Below are positions 28,245-38,181 of a stretch of DNA of 64,000 nt, piece by piece; the first letter of the stretch is position 1; the number at the start of each line of letters is the position of its first letter. The DNA lies in contig NZ_VJMG01000023.1 of assembly GCF_007004135.1 (NCBI RefSeq), forward strand, positions 1-64,000, written 5' to 3'. The notes under the pieces are model-generated. The model saw only the letters and a list, made by a program, of their open reading frames with translations. It was not told the origin of the DNA and ran no database searches. The stretch is from Affinirhizobium straminoryzae (GTDB lineage: Bacteria > Pseudomonadota > Alphaproteobacteria > Rhizobiales > Rhizobiaceae). The translations under genes were made by a program, and so were the position numbers.

Positions 28245-29443
28245 CAGGTGATCCTCCGGGCGAAGACGCCGAACGGATCAAGCGAGAGGCGGACCCGCTG
28301 GGTGAGCACCGCGACGGGGTCCGGCAGCGGCTCGAAGGGAGCAATCGCCTGCCGCATGCGCTCCGACGCCCGCATCAGCGTGGCATGGCCGCCGCCGAAA
28401 TGGGCGATGACGCGGCGCAGCAGGTCTGCCTCGGGATCGGCTTCCATCCGCATCCAGACAAGCCCGCCCTGCCAGTCATAGAAGACGTCGATGCCCGCCT
28501 CCTGCCGCAGCGCCGCGACCACCTGAAAGCCGGCGGAGGGCGCGACGGAGACACGCCAGACCGGGCGACAGGTATTGTCGGTGTAGGGCGCGACGTCGCG
28601 AATCTGTCGCCAGAGGTGAGCGCTGGCCTCGTTTTCGATCGCCGACACCGGAGCATGACGGCCCAGCAGTTCCCGAAGGCGGGCGGCCCGCACGGACACC
28701 GAGGCGGAAAGTCCCTCCAGCCGCAGCACGGTTGCAGCCCCCTCCGGCAGATGCCCGCCGAGAAAACGGCCGCGCACGCTTTCCGGCAGATGCGCCGCAG
28801 CGGACACTTCGAGCGGCAGCCCCATGGCTGTCGCCATCACCCGCGTTGCAGCCTCGTCATCAAGGCCGGAGACGATCACGGTCTGCTCGGTCTGCGGACG
28901 CGGCAGCACGCGGAAGGTCACCTCCGTCAGGAAGCCAAGCGTCCCCTGCGACCCGGCGAGAAGCTTGACGAGATCAAGCCCGGTGACGTTCTTCATCACG
29001 CGTCCGCCGGCGCGGATCGCCTCGCCGCGACCGTTGACGAAGCGGATGCCGAGCAGGCTGTCGCGCGCGGCCCCGGCCGACAGCCGCCGCGAGCCGGAGG
29101 CATTGGTGGCAAACACGCCGCCGATCGTCGGCTCACCCTCGGTGCCCATGATCGCCCGGTGGTCGATCGGATCAAAGGACAGCATCTGGCCGCTTTCCAG
29201 CAGCGCCTCCTCGATCTCGCCAAGCGGGGTGCCGGCCCGCGCCGTCATCACCATCTCGGCCGGATCATAGGCGACGATGCCGGAGATACCGGCAGAGCGC
29301 AGCACCGCATCGGCTTCGACCGGCCGGCCGAAACCGATGCGGGTATTGCCGCCCGAAATCGCCAGCGTGCGGCCACCTTCAGCGGCAGCGCGGATCATGC
29401 CGGCCGCTTCCTCCTCGCAGACAGGAACCAGAATCGCGCTCAT
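28244..29443 (-). CDS. glcE: Glycolate oxidase FAD-binding subunit
   Basis: GlcE is the second flavoprotein-like subunit of glycolate dehydrogenase. The 399-residue product starts MSAILVPVCEEEAAGMIR. The FAD-binding PCMH fold includes ISGGNTRIGFGRP, IDHRAIMGTEGEPTIGGVFA and GGRVMKNVTGLDLVKLL. Its ATG overlaps the glcD stop (ATGA, 29440-29443). A longer upstream frame lies inside glcD and is not used. Confidence 0.95.
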   Translation of the reverse strand: MSAILVPVCEEEAAGMIRAAAEGGRTLAISGGNTRIGFGRPVEADAVLRSAGISGIVAYDPAEMVMTARAGTPLGEIEEALLESGQMLSFDPIDHRAIMGTEGEPTIGGVFATNASGSRRLSAGAARDSLLGIRFVNGRGEAIRAGGRVMKNVTGLDLVKLLAGSQGTLGFLTEVTFRVLPRPQTEQTVIVSGLDDEAATRVMATAMGLPLEVSAAAHLPESVRGRFLGGHLPEGAATVLRLEGLSASVSVRAARLRELLGRHAPVSAIENEASAHLWRQIRDVAPYTDNTCRPVWRVSVAPSAGFQVVAALRQEAGIDVFYDWQGGLVWMRMEADPEADLLRRVIAHFGGGHATLMRASERMRQAIAPFEPLPDPVAVLTQRVRLSLDPFGVFARRIT

Positions 29444-30879
29444 GCGGCCGGCCGCCCTTCCAGCGGAAACACCTTGGACGGGTTCATCAGCCATTGCGCA
29501 TCGAAGGCGGCGCGCACCGCCATCTGCTGGGCAAGGTCCGCCTCGGAATACTGGTGGCGCATCAGGTCCCGCTTCTCGATTCCCACGCCGTGCTCGCCGG
29601 TCAGACAGCCGCCGGCATCGACACACAGTTTCAGGATCTCGTTGCCAGCGGCCTCGGCTTTAGCGGCTTCGACGGGATCATTGGCATTGAACAGGATCAG
29701 CGGATGCATGTTGCCATCGCCGGCATGGAAGACATTGGCAACGCGCAGCCCGAAGCCAGCAACGATCTCGCCGGTGCGCTTCAGCACATAAGGCAGCTGG
29801 CTGAGCGGCACCGTGCCATCCATGCAGATATAATCGGCAATGCGGCCCGTCGCGCCAAAGGCGGACTTGCGGCCCTTCCAGATCAGCGCCGCCTCCGTCG
29901 CCGACTGGCACTCGCGCACGGTCAGCACGCCGTGGCGCCGCGCGATCTCGACGATGAGCGCAAGCATCGCATCCATCTCCGCCTCCGATCCCTCCACCTC
30001 GACGATCAGCAGCGCGCCGACATCGAGCGGATAGCCGGCCTTGGCAAAGGCCTCGCAGATCTCGATGGCGGGCTTGTCCATGAATTCGATGGCGACCGGG
30101 ATGATGCCCGAACCGATCACATCGGCCACGCAGGCGCCCGCCTCTTCCGAAGTGTCGAAGCCGAACAGCACGGGGCGCGCGCCCTCCGGCTTTGCGAGGA
30201 TCCGCACGGTTGCTTCGGTCACGATGCCGAGCTGGCCTTCCGAGCCGCAGACGAGACCGAGAAGATCGTAGCCGGCGGCATCCAGATGCTTGCCGCCCAG
30301 TGCGATCACCGTGCCGTCGACCAACACCAGCTTGACGCCGAGCAGGTTGTTGGTGGTGACGCCGTATTTCAGACAGTGCGCACCGCCGGAATTCATGCCG
30401 ATATTGCCGCCGATGGTGCAGGCAAGCTGCGAACTCGGATCCGGCGCATAGAAAAAACCTTCCGGCGACACTGCATCGGAAATTGCGAGATTGGTGACGC
30501 CCGCCTGCACGGTGGCGGTGCGGTTGGCGGTATCGATCTCGAGAATGCGCGACAGGCGCGACAGGCCGATCACCACCGCATCCTCCTGCGGAATGGCGCC
30601 GCCGCACAGCGACGTTCCAGCGCCGCGCGGCACAACGGGTATGCCGTAGCGATGGCAGTATTTGAGCACCGCCGCGACCTCCGCCGTGCTGGTCGGCAGC
30701 GCGACCGCCAGCGGCAGCCGCCGATAGGACACGAAGGCATCCGTTTCGAAGGGCACCAGTTCGCGCGGCTCATGCACCAGGCCTTCGGGCGGCAGCAAGT
30801 CCGCCAGATCGGCAATGATGGTTGCGCGGCGCGCCAGCACATCGGCTCGCGGTTTCAGGAATGCGATCGTTTCGGACAC
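29440..30879 (-). CDS. glcD: Glycolate oxidase, catalytic FAD subunit
   Basis: GlcD oxidises glycolate (or D-lactate) to glyoxylate. The 479-residue protein has the PCMH FAD domain with PVVPRGAGTSLCGGA and SSQLACTIGGNIGMNSGGAH. It has a C-terminal FAD-oxidase domain ending CVDAGGCLTGEHGVGIEKRD. It is the first gene of glcDE-nuclease-glcF, with overlapping stops and starts throughout. The 266-bp region upstream, shared with the divergent Nudix gene, must hold the promoter. No glcC regulator is visible. Confidence 0.97.
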   Translation of the reverse strand: MSETIAFLKPRADVLARRATIIADLADLLPPEGLVHEPRELVPFETDAFVSYRRLPLAVALPTSTAEVAAVLKYCHRYGIPVVPRGAGTSLCGGAIPQEDAVVIGLSRLSRILEIDTANRTATVQAGVTNLAISDAVSPEGFFYAPDPSSQLACTIGGNIGMNSGGAHCLKYGVTTNNLLGVKLVLVDGTVIALGGKHLDAAGYDLLGLVCGSEGQLGIVTEATVRILAKPEGARPVLFGFDTSEEAGACVADVIGSGIIPVAIEFMDKPAIEICEAFAKAGYPLDVGALLIVEVEGSEAEMDAMLALIVEIARRHGVLTVRECQSATEAALIWKGRKSAFGATGRIADYICMDGTVPLSQLPYVLKRTGEIVAGFGLRVANVFHAGDGNMHPLILFNANDPVEAAKAEAAGNEILKLCVDAGGCLTGEHGVGIEKRDLMRHQYSEADLAQQMAVRAAFDAQWLMNPSKVFPLEGRPAA

Positions 30880-31145
30880 GTCGTCTCCTCCAACTGCCCA
30901 GATATTCTTCCTCTCACGGATCAGGCTTCGCCTTCAAGCGCTACCTTTCGCTCATCTGACGCCCGTCAAATGATGGGGAATATTCAAGCAGCCTCTTATA
31001 TTTCAGCTTCGCGCAACCTGAATGTGTTATAACTCGTTCGACTGACGCAAAGGCCGCATCAATTTTCGGTTTGTGTCGCAAATGAACAGCTGTGCAAGCA
31101 GAATTTTGTGTTAGGAGTTTCCTCGAAATCCGGAGTTCCACGAAA

Positions 31146-31649
31146 GTGAGTCTTCTCAGCCAGATCGCCACCGACCTTCGCCTGATGTTGCAGCGCCCGC
31201 CGCAGCAGCAATATGCCGCGCTGTGCTACCGGTTCCATCCGGCCCATGGCCTGCAGATATTGCTTCTGACGAGCCGCGAGACGCGCCGCTGGGTGATTCC
31301 GAAGGGCTGGCCGATGAAGGGCAAGAAGGCCCATGCCGTGGCCGAGCGGGAAGCCTATGAGGAAGCGGGCGTTCGGGGCAAGGCGGAGAAGGACCCCTTT
31401 GGCTTCTTCGCCTATGTAAAGACGCGCAAGACAGGGGTGAAAGTGCCCGTGCGCGTGCAGGTTCATGCCCTGCAGGTGGACGAGATGCTGGAAAGTTTTC
31501 CGGAGAAGGAAAGCCGCGTGCTGGACTGGGTGTCCTGCCGGGAAGCAGCGGGCCGTGTCCAGGAAGCGGAACTGCGCAACCTCATTCTGGCCTTCGAGCG
31601 CCGCATGACACCGCAGCCGGCGGAGCCGATGCGTGCTGTGGGAGGCTGA
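31146..31649 (+). CDS. Nudix hydrolase (diphosphoinositol-polyphosphate-phosphohydrolase-like)
   Basis: The product is 167 residues from the GTG at 31146 (reads SLLSQIATDLRLML). GGAG lies about 10 bases before it. The Nudix box runs from GWPMKGKKAHAVA to EREAYEEAGV. The REAYEEAG core is intact, while the first Glu of the box is Lys, as in the MutT/DIPP subgroup with PKGWPMKGK. It would hydrolyse a nucleoside-diphosphate-linked compound. The true substrate is unknown. Confidence 0.86.
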   Translation: MSLLSQIATDLRLMLQRPPQQQYAALCYRFHPAHGLQILLLTSRETRRWVIPKGWPMKGKKAHAVAEREAYEEAGVRGKAEKDPFGFFAYVKTRKTGVKVPVRVQVHALQVDEMLESFPEKESRVLDWVSCREAAGRVQEAELRNLILAFERRMTPQPAEPMRAVGG

Positions 31650-31737
31650 GACCCGTAGCGGTCGTCACCGTGGCGTCGCTTTCTCGCGCTAGACTTCGCC
31701 TCTGGCCGCAACAACCCGGAATGGCAGTGCATTTATT

Positions 31738-33285
31738 GTGACGACACCGACCGATAGCCGGCCTGACGATGCCGGCTCCGCCGCAACGCCGGCCCCCGGG
31801 CGGAAGGCGACGCTGGACAAGGATCTGGCGCGCATCGCCTCCGTGGAAAGCGCCTCCATGCACCTTGGCCGCCGGCTGGCGGCGCCGGGCGCGGCTTTTC
31901 TTTTCCTCATTGCCGTCACGATCTTTTCCGCCGTCGCCGTGGTCGGCCATGCCGCGGTCGTGGTCGTGATCGCGGCTGCGGTGCTGGCGGCCTACATGGC
32001 GATGAACATCGGCGCCAACGACGTTGCCAACAATATCGGGGCCGCAGTCGGCGCGCGGGTGCTGAGCCTTGGTCTTGGCCTTGCGATCGCAGCCGTCTGC
32101 GAGGTGGCCGGCGCATTGCTGGCCGGCACCGCCGTGGCAGATACCATCGCCAACGGCATTCTCTACGCAGACAAGGTCGCCAACCCCGCCTATTACATCT
32201 GGGCGATGATGGCAGCGCTCCTCGGGGCCGCGATCTGGATCAACGTCGCCACCTGGATCGGCGCCCCGATTTCCACCACGCATGCGATCGTGGGTGGCGT
32301 GCTGGGCGGCGGCATTGCGGCGGCCGGCGTCTCGGCGGTCAACTGGACGGTGCTGTCCGGCATCGCCGCAAGCTGGCTGCTTTCCCCTCTGCTCGGCGCG
32401 GCGATTGCCATTGCGGTCCTGGCCTTCATCAAGACCTTCATTATCTACACGCCGGACAAGATCGCCGCGGCCCGGCGCTGGGTGCCGGTGCTGATCGGCG
32501 TGATGTTCGGGGCCTTTTCGACCTATATCGTTCTGATCGTCTCCTTTGCCGATCTGGACCTGCGACTGGTGGATGCCGTCCTTGTCGGCATTCCCGTCGG
32601 CCTCGCGGCCTGGCTCGTCAGCATTCCCCTGGTGCGACGCAAGGCGGCAGGACTCGACAACCGAAACCAGTCGCTGAAAACGCTGTTCCAGGTGCCGCTC
32701 GTCTTTTCCGCAGCCCTTCTCTCCTTCGCGCATGGCGCCAATGATGTTGCCAATGCGGTAGGCCCTCTTGCGGCGGTCGTCTCGGCCTCGCAAGACCAGC
32801 CGCTCGTGGGCGCCTCCCCGATCCCCGTCTGGGAACTGCTGATCGGCGGGCTCGGCATTTCCTGCGGCCTGCTGCTGTTCGGGCCGAAACTTATCAACCT
32901 CGTCGGCAAGGAAATCACCCGGCTCAATCCGGTGCGTGCCTATTGCGTGGCGCTGTCGGCCGGCGTCACCGTCATCCTCGCCTCAAGCCTCGGCATTCCC
33001 GTCAGTTCGACGCATATCGCCGTCGGCTCGGTGTTCGGGGTCGGTCTCTACCGCGAATGGTACATGACACATTCACGCCGCCGGCAGGCCTTCATGGCGA
33101 TGAAGGCGCGGGAGAGACAGCCGGCGCGGCGCAAGAAGGACGTGAACACGGCAGAGATCCGCCGGCGCCATCTGGTGCGCCGCTCGCATCTGTTGACCAT
33201 CATCGGCGCCTGGACCATCACCGTTCCGCTCTCGGCAGCCCTTGCGGGTGGCCTCGCTTTGCTTATGTTCCGGCTCTTCATCTGA
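31738..33285 (+). CDS. pit: Inorganic phosphate transporter, Pit family
   Basis: The 515-residue inner-membrane protein has about 11-12 hydrophobic segments. The two family signatures are [17 protein letters not shown] near residue 83 and [16 protein letters not shown] near 328. [13 protein letters not shown] and [15 protein letters not shown] are the repeated partner motifs. It cotransports phosphate with protons or cations. The GTG start at 31738 gives a hydrophilic N-terminus of about 45 residues, and a later ATG (Met41) is possible. rsmE follows 26 bp later. Confidence 0.93.
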   Translation: MTTPTDSRPDDAGSAATPAPGRKATLDKDLARIASVESASMHLGRRLAAPGAAFLFLIAVTIFSAVAVVGHAAVVVVIAAAVLAAYMAMNIGANDVANNIGAAVGARVLSLGLGLAIAAVCEVAGALLAGTAVADTIANGILYADKVANPAYYIWAMMAALLGAAIWINVATWIGAPISTTHAIVGGVLGGGIAAAGVSAVNWTVLSGIAASWLLSPLLGAAIAIAVLAFIKTFIIYTPDKIAAARRWVPVLIGVMFGAFSTYIVLIVSFADLDLRLVDAVLVGIPVGLAAWLVSIPLVRRKAAGLDNRNQSLKTLFQVPLVFSAALLSFAHGANDVANAVGPLAAVVSASQDQPLVGASPIPVWELLIGGLGISCGLLLFGPKLINLVGKEITRLNPVRAYCVALSAGVTVILASSLGIPVSSTHIAVGSVFGVGLYREWYMTHSRRRQAFMAMKARERQPARRKKDVNTAEIRRRHLVRRSHLLTIIGAWTITVPLSAALAGGLALLMFRLFI

Positions 33286-33311
33286 CCGAACCGCCCGCAG
33301 GATATTTCAGG

Positions 33312-34061
33312 ATGCGCGCCAATTTTCGCATGCAGCGGCTTTTCGCCGATGTTCCCCTCGCCGCCGGATCCCCGGTCGAGGCGACCGCCGAACAGTTCAA
33401 CTACCTCGTCAACGTGCTGCGGATGCAGGAGGCCGACGAAGTGCTGCTGTTCAACGGTCGCGACGGCGAGTGGAGGGCAAGGCTGCAGTTTGCAAGCCGC
33501 AAGAAGCTGCAGATGCAGCCCCTCGAGCAGACCCGCCCGCAGGACCCGCTGCCGGACCTGCATTATCTCTTCGCGCCCCTGAAGGTCGGCCGTCTCGACT
33601 ATCTCGTGCAGAAGGCGGTGGAAATGGGAGCCGGCACGCTGCAGCCGGTGATGACCCAGCATGTGCAGGGCAAGATCACCAGCCTGGAGCGGCTGCAGGC
33701 CAATGTGATGGAGGCGGCCGAGCAATGCGGCATCCTGGCGGTGCCGGCCGTTTTGCCGCCGGTGAAGCTGAAGGACCTGCTGGAGCGCTGGCCCGCAGAG
33801 CGGCGCATCCTCTTCTGCGACGAAGGGGCAGACAGCCACAATCCGCTGCCGATCCTTGGACAGATTTCGGAGCGGAAGCTTGCGCTTCTCATCGGTCCGG
33901 AAGGCGGCTTCTCGCAGGAGGAGCGCACCATGCTGCATGCGCTTGACTTCGTCACCGCCATCCCGCTCGGGCCGCGCATCCTGCGCGCCGATACCGCAGC
34001 GGTGGCCGCCCTTGCAGTGGTGCAGGCCGTGCTCGGCGACTGGGCCCAACCGCCTGCCTGA
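33312..34061 (+). CDS. rsmE: 16S rRNA (uracil1498-N3)-methyltransferase
   Basis: RsmE methylates U1498 in the decoding region of 16S rRNA. The product is 249 residues. An N-terminal PUA-like domain precedes a SPOUT knot with [43 protein letters not shown] and [16 protein letters not shown]. The start is the ATG at 33312 following an AGG-containing site. It probably shares a transcript with pit and perhaps gshA, which begins 102 bp later. Confidence 0.95.
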   Translation: MRANFRMQRLFADVPLAAGSPVEATAEQFNYLVNVLRMQEADEVLLFNGRDGEWRARLQFASRKKLQMQPLEQTRPQDPLPDLHYLFAPLKVGRLDYLVQKAVEMGAGTLQPVMTQHVQGKITSLERLQANVMEAAEQCGILAVPAVLPPVKLKDLLERWPAERRILFCDEGADSHNPLPILGQISERKLALLIGPEGGFSQEERTMLHALDFVTAIPLGPRILRADTAAVAALAVVQAVLGDWAQPPA

Positions 34062-34163
34062 GCGTGCTTTCAGAGAAATTCACTTGCGCCGTTTCGCGAT
34101 CCGGTACAAGCAGCTTTGCCCGGTTTCAGCACCGGCATCGCCCCATCAGACAAGGTCGATTTC

Positions 34164-35537
34164 ATGGCTCGTGACACCACCGATCATACCCCGCTGACCT
34201 CCGTCGAGGAGATGGTGACCTATATCGCCAAGGGGTCGAAGCCGGAGGAAACCTTCCGCATCGGCACCGAGCACGAAAAGTTCGCCTTCTTCCAGAGCGA
34301 CCGCAGCCCCGTGCCCTATTTCGGCGAGCGCAGCATTTCCGCGCTGCTGAAGGGCATGCAGGAAAAACTCGGCTGGGAACCGATCATGGATGGCGAGCAC
34401 ATCATCGGGCTTGGCGAACAGTCCGGCATGGGCGCGATCTCGATCGAGCCCGGCGGTCAGTTCGAACTCTCCGGTGCGCCGCTGGAAACGCTGCACCAGA
34501 CCTGCCGCGAATCCAACCAGCATCTCGCCGTGCTGCGCGAGGTGGCCGAGCCCATGGGCATCCGTTTCCTCGGCATCGGCGGCAGCCCGAAATGGACGCT
34601 GGCCGAGACGCCGCGCATGCCCAAATCCCGCTACGAGATCATGACGCGCTACATGCCGAAGGTCGGCCGCCACGGCCTCGACATGATGTACCGCACCTGC
34701 ACGATCCAGGTGAATCTCGACTTCTCCTCCGAAGCCGACATGGCGCGCAAGATGCTGGTGTCGCTGAAGCTGCAGCCCTTGGCGACCGCGCTGTTTGCGT
34801 CCTCTCCCTTCACCGAAGGCAAGCCGAACGGACTGCTGTCCTGGCGCGGCGAGATCTGGCGCGACACCGACAATGCCCGCTCGGGCCTTCTGCCGCAGGC
34901 CTTTGCCGGCACCTTCGGCTTCGAGACCTATGTCGAATGGGCGCTCGACGTACCGATGTATTTCATCGTGCGCGACGGTCGCTATCATGACTGCACGCAC
35001 GTCACCTTCCGCCAGTTCATGAACGGCGCCCTGAAGGGCGAGGTGGCCGACTGGCAGCCGACGCTCGGCGACTGGACCAACCATCTGGGCACGCTGTTTC
35101 CCGACGTGCGGCTGAAGCGCTACCTCGAAATGCGCGGCGCCGATGGCGGCCCGTGGCGTCGCATCTGCGCCCTGCCCGCCTTCTGGGTGGGCCTCCTCTA
35201 TGATGGAAGCGCGCTTGCCGCTGCCGAGGAACTGACCCGCGACTGGACCTACGAGGATGTGCTGGCGCTGCGGGATGCCGTGCCCGCCGCCGGCCTCAAC
35301 ACCGAGATTGCCGGCCGCCCGCTTCTCGACATCGCCCGCGATGCGATCCGGATCTCCGCGGACGGCCTCAGGGCCCGCGCGCGGCTGAACGGCGAAGGAC
35401 AGGACGAATCGATCTTCCTGCAGCCGCTCGAGGAGATTGTCGCCAAGAAAAAGGTTCTGGCAGAGGAAATGCTGGCGCTCTACCACGGACGCTGGGGTGG
35501 ATCCGTGGATCCTGTCTTCGACACGTTTCAGTACTGA
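34164..35537 (+). CDS. gshA: Glutamate-cysteine ligase, plant/alphaproteobacterial type
   Basis: GshA joins glutamate and cysteine, the first step of glutathione synthesis. The 457-residue product belongs to the plant-like GCS2 class found in rhizobia, not the E. coli type. Landmarks are FRIGTEHEKFAFF, SIEPGGQFELSGAPLETLHQT, GGSPKWTLAETPRMPKSRY and YRTCTIQVNLDFSSEADM. The C-terminus ends SVDPVFDTFQY. The start is the ATG at 34164. Confidence 0.95.
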   Translation: MARDTTDHTPLTSVEEMVTYIAKGSKPEETFRIGTEHEKFAFFQSDRSPVPYFGERSISALLKGMQEKLGWEPIMDGEHIIGLGEQSGMGAISIEPGGQFELSGAPLETLHQTCRESNQHLAVLREVAEPMGIRFLGIGGSPKWTLAETPRMPKSRYEIMTRYMPKVGRHGLDMMYRTCTIQVNLDFSSEADMARKMLVSLKLQPLATALFASSPFTEGKPNGLLSWRGEIWRDTDNARSGLLPQAFAGTFGFETYVEWALDVPMYFIVRDGRYHDCTHVTFRQFMNGALKGEVADWQPTLGDWTNHLGTLFPDVRLKRYLEMRGADGGPWRRICALPAFWVGLLYDGSALAAAEELTRDWTYEDVLALRDAVPAAGLNTEIAGRPLLDIARDAIRISADGLRARARLNGEGQDESIFLQPLEEIVAKKKVLAEEMLALYHGRWGGSVDPVFDTFQY

Positions 35538-35636
35538 ACAGCGTGCGATTTTAAGCTGAACAAACCGGTTTCCCCGGAACCTTTTCCAGTTATAGTGACT
35601 GTATATAAAAGGGATTCCAGAGAGGAGCCGAGTGCG

Positions 35637-36521
35637 ATGCTGCCGCTGTTCGATATGATGATGAGGGCGCAGAACGGCGCCGCCATGGAGACCATGGCCA
35701 AGCAGTTCAACCTGGCCCAGGAACAGGCGGCACAGGCCATGGCAGCGCTGATGCCGGCCTTTTCCTCCGGGCTGAAGCGCACCAGCAGCAACCCCTACGA
35801 CTTCAGCGCCCTGATGAGCAGCATGTTCTCCGGCGCCTATGCCCAGTATTTCGACGACATCACCAAGGCCTTCACACCGCAGGGCATGGCAGATGGCAAT
35901 GCCATCCTGGACCGGCTGTTCGGTTCCAGGGACGTGACGCGCGCGATCGCCGAACAGGCCGCGCAACTGACGGGCATCGGCCAGGAGGTGCTGCGCCAGA
36001 TGATGCCGGCCATGGCCGACAGCATCATGGGTGGCCTCTTCAAGCAGATGACGGGACAGGTCTCGCAGAACCCGTTTTCTCCGGAAGCCATGGGCAAGGC
36101 GACGCAGCAGTGGCTGGAAGCGATCGGCGTTGCGCAGAAGCCGAAACCCCAGCCGGCTCCGATCCCCTTCGACACGCCGATGTTCCAGGCCTTCCGCTCC
36201 ATGTGGGGACTGGAAAAGCCGAGCCATGCGGCACCGGCGCCCAACCCCTTCACGGACAATCCCTTCGCCAAGGCCTTCCAGGACATGATGGCTGGCGCCT
36301 TCCAGCCGGCGGCGACTGAGCCCCCTGCCCCGGCCGCACAGGCAAAGCCTGCCCAGAGCGATGCGCCCCAGCCACAGCCGGAGATCGAAAAATTCAAGTC
36401 GATGCTGAACAGCATGTTCGACAGCGGCGTCGAGGTGCAGAAGGCCTATCAGAAGAACATGGAGGCCATTTTCGACGGCTACAGGCGCGCCGGCCAGGAC
36501 ACACCCAAGGCGCCGGTCTGA
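35637..36521 (+). CDS. DUF937 family protein
   Basis: The product has 294 residues, starting MLPLFDMMMRAQNGAAMETM after a GAGGAG site. The first 130 residues are Gln/Ala/Met-rich helices (AKQFNLAQEQAAQAMAALMP) as in DUF937, with LTGIGQEVLRQMMPAMADSI. The second half is Pro/Ala-rich and disordered, ending in a short amphipathic helix region. The helical Ala/Gln composition and final segment are a little phasin-like, but no function can be assigned. A stretch near 35551-35620 upstream is relatively AT-rich and may hold its promoter. Confidence 0.72.
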   Translation: MLPLFDMMMRAQNGAAMETMAKQFNLAQEQAAQAMAALMPAFSSGLKRTSSNPYDFSALMSSMFSGAYAQYFDDITKAFTPQGMADGNAILDRLFGSRDVTRAIAEQAAQLTGIGQEVLRQMMPAMADSIMGGLFKQMTGQVSQNPFSPEAMGKATQQWLEAIGVAQKPKPQPAPIPFDTPMFQAFRSMWGLEKPSHAAPAPNPFTDNPFAKAFQDMMAGAFQPAATEPPAPAAQAKPAQSDAPQPQPEIEKFKSMLNSMFDSGVEVQKAYQKNMEAIFDGYRRAGQDTPKAPV

Positions 36522-36559
36522 TTGGACCGGGCATCCGCCGGCGGGATGGACCTGCGCAT

Positions 36560-36591
36560 AAAAAAGCCCGGCGCGGATCGACCGGCCGGGC
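36560..36591 (-). terminator. Intrinsic terminator of the DUF1127 gene
   Basis: A GCCCGGC / GCCGGGC stem (36566-36591) is followed on the minus strand by six U residues. It lies about 80 bp past the DUF1127 stop codon. Confidence 0.82.
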
Positions 36592-36674
36592 AAGTGAGCA
36601 GGGTTATTGGCGTTACCCTGCGGGGAAAACTGTGTGTGCGGCGGTCGTAACGGTACGGCCTGCCGGACGCTGGC

Positions 36675-36956
36675 TTACGACCGGCGACGCCCCTTGCCGC
36701 GCACATGGGCCGGCAACAGCTTGAAGGGATCGTCGAAAGCCCCTGTCTGGTTCATCGCAATGTCCACATCGCGACGGGTAAGACCGATGTCGGCCAGCTG
36801 ATGATCCTCAAGCTCGCTCAGCTGGTTCAGGGCTTTGCGGTTGCGGAACACGCGCAGAACGTTGGTGGCGGCAGCGATCACATCGGTGAGGAGGCCGAGA
36901 TCAGGCGTGCGGCGCGCGGCAATTGCGCGGCTTGTCATCCGTTCTGTCGTGCTCAT
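36675..36956 (-). CDS. DUF1127 (YjiS-like) small protein
   Basis: The product has 93 residues. The C-terminal DUF1127 motif reads LSELEDHQLADIGLTRRDVD, preceded by a helix rich in Arg and Leu. These short, basic proteins are abundant in rhizobia, where some act in RNA metabolism, phosphate or stress responses and are controlled by LysR regulators. It diverges from a LysR gene across 188 bp. Confidence 0.88.
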   Translation of the reverse strand: MSTTERMTSRAIAARRTPDLGLLTDVIAAATNVLRVFRNRKALNQLSELEDHQLADIGLTRRDVDIAMNQTGAFDDPFKLLPAHVRGKGRRRS

Positions 36957-37119
36957 GGGATTTCCTTTCTTCGGGCACGAGAAATGCATCCCTTCCGGGA
37001 CCCGGAAAGGTGGCCAGCAGAGACCTGGGAGGCGGTGGAGAAGGCCTTTGGATTTGCTTTGCCCTTGCGTTATGCAAAATCAGCATTGATCAGTCCAACG
37101 AATGTTTCTAATGATTGTC

Positions 37120-37134
37120 ATCAGATGATCTGAT
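37120..37134. promoter_or_regulatory. Inverted repeat at the LysR gene start, candidate operator
   Basis: ATCAGA-TGA-TCTGAT is a perfect 6-bp inverted repeat with a 3-bp spacer. It sits just before the AGGTGA ribosome site of the LysR gene and inside the divergent intergenic region. Its placement suits autoregulation, but whether this regulator binds it is not known. Confidence 0.45.
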
Positions 37135-37144
37135 AGGTGACCTG

Positions 37145-38098
37145 ATGTCCGCTCCGCTTGATACAGACCAGCTGCAAACCTTCGTCGCCATCGTTGATAC
37201 GGGAAGCTTCACCAAGGCTGCCGATCGCGTGTTCAAGACGCAAAGCGCAGTTTCCATGCAGATGCGCCGCCTGGAGGAGCGTGTCGGCAAGCAGCTGTTC
37301 GTGAAGGACGGGCGCGGCAACCGGTTGACGGCCGAGGGCGAGAAGCTTCTGAACTATGCGCGCCGCATCATCCGGCTGAACAACGAGGCGATTGCCGCCT
37401 TCGACGACAACCGTCTGGAGGGAACGCTGCGGATCGGCACGCCGGACGACTATGCCGATCGCTACATGCCGGAAATCATCGGCCGCTTCGCCAAGACGCA
37501 CCCGAATGTCGAGCTTTACATCGTCTGCGAACCCTCGGTGGATCTTGCGGAAAAGATGGCGCGCGGCGAACTGGATATCGCGCTTGTCACCCACAATCCG
37601 CGCGCACGGCAGTCGGATGTAGTGCGCACCGAGCCGCTCTGCTGGGTGGCCTCCGCCAACCATCCGCTGCGCGACGATTCACCGGTGCCGCTGGCGGTCG
37701 GGCGCCGCGATTGCAACTGGCGCCAGCTCGCCTGTTCGGCACTCGATGCGGATGGGCGCGATTACCAGGTTCTGTTCACCAGCTGGTCGTCCACCGTTGT
37801 CGCGGCGGCCGTTCTGGCGGGCATGGCCGTGTCGGTGCTGCCGGAATCGGCGCTCAGGCCCGGCATGAAGGTTCTTTCGCAGCAGGATGGCTTTCCGCCG
37901 CTGCCACCGGTGCAGATCGGCCTGATGAAGCGGCCAGGCCTTTCGACCTCGCTGATGACGGCGATCACCGACCACATCACCGCCTGTCTCGACAACATTT
38001 CGCCGGCCGTGGCGCCCGATGACCTCGACAACGACATGCGCGCCTTCGGTCGCAACGCGACGCGCCTGCGCAGCGTGCCCCTGATGCCCGGCTGGTAG
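37145..38098 (+). CDS. LysR-type transcriptional regulator
   Basis: The 317-residue protein has the winged helix DTDQLQTFVAIVDTGSFTKAA and TQSAVSMQMRRLEERVGKQLF. A LysR substrate-binding domain follows from about residue 90 (LRIGTPDDYADRYMPEI). The inducer is unknown. AGGTGA precedes the ATG at 37145. Divergent placement from the DUF1127 gene suggests it controls that gene, as other rhizobial LysR regulators control DUF1127 proteins. This is inference from layout. Confidence 0.92.
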   Translation: MSAPLDTDQLQTFVAIVDTGSFTKAADRVFKTQSAVSMQMRRLEERVGKQLFVKDGRGNRLTAEGEKLLNYARRIIRLNNEAIAAFDDNRLEGTLRIGTPDDYADRYMPEIIGRFAKTHPNVELYIVCEPSVDLAEKMARGELDIALVTHNPRARQSDVVRTEPLCWVASANHPLRDDSPVPLAVGRRDCNWRQLACSALDADGRDYQVLFTSWSSTVVAAAVLAGMAVSVLPESALRPGMKVLSQQDGFPPLPPVQIGLMKRPGLSTSLMTAITDHITACLDNISPAVAPDDLDNDMRAFGRNATRLRSVPLMPGW

Positions 38099-38127
38099 GG
38101 TCTATTTCTCCTTTCCCGTGGCCGGGT

Positions 38128-38157
38128 GTGGCGCACCACCGCAAGCAGGTGCGCCAC
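38128..38157. terminator. Hairpin between the converging LysR and chemoreceptor genes
   Basis: A 10-bp perfect stem (GTGGCGCACC / GGTGCGCCAC) with a 10-nt loop lies in the 83-bp convergent gap. No U tract is seen, but its position fits a shared terminator. Confidence 0.55.
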
Positions 38158-38181
38158 GATGCAGCTGGAAGCCGCCAGAGG

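Noticed and set aside
31146..31649. Nudix box with Lys in place of the first Glu as evidence of inactivity
   Set aside because: The REAYEEAG core that holds the metal-binding Glu residues is intact, and this variation is common in the subgroup.
34146..36593. An 815-codon minus-strand frame opposite gshA and the DUF937 gene
   Set aside because: It is a shadow frame that spans two confidently assigned plus-strand genes and their intergenic region, with low-complexity His/Arg-rich translation.
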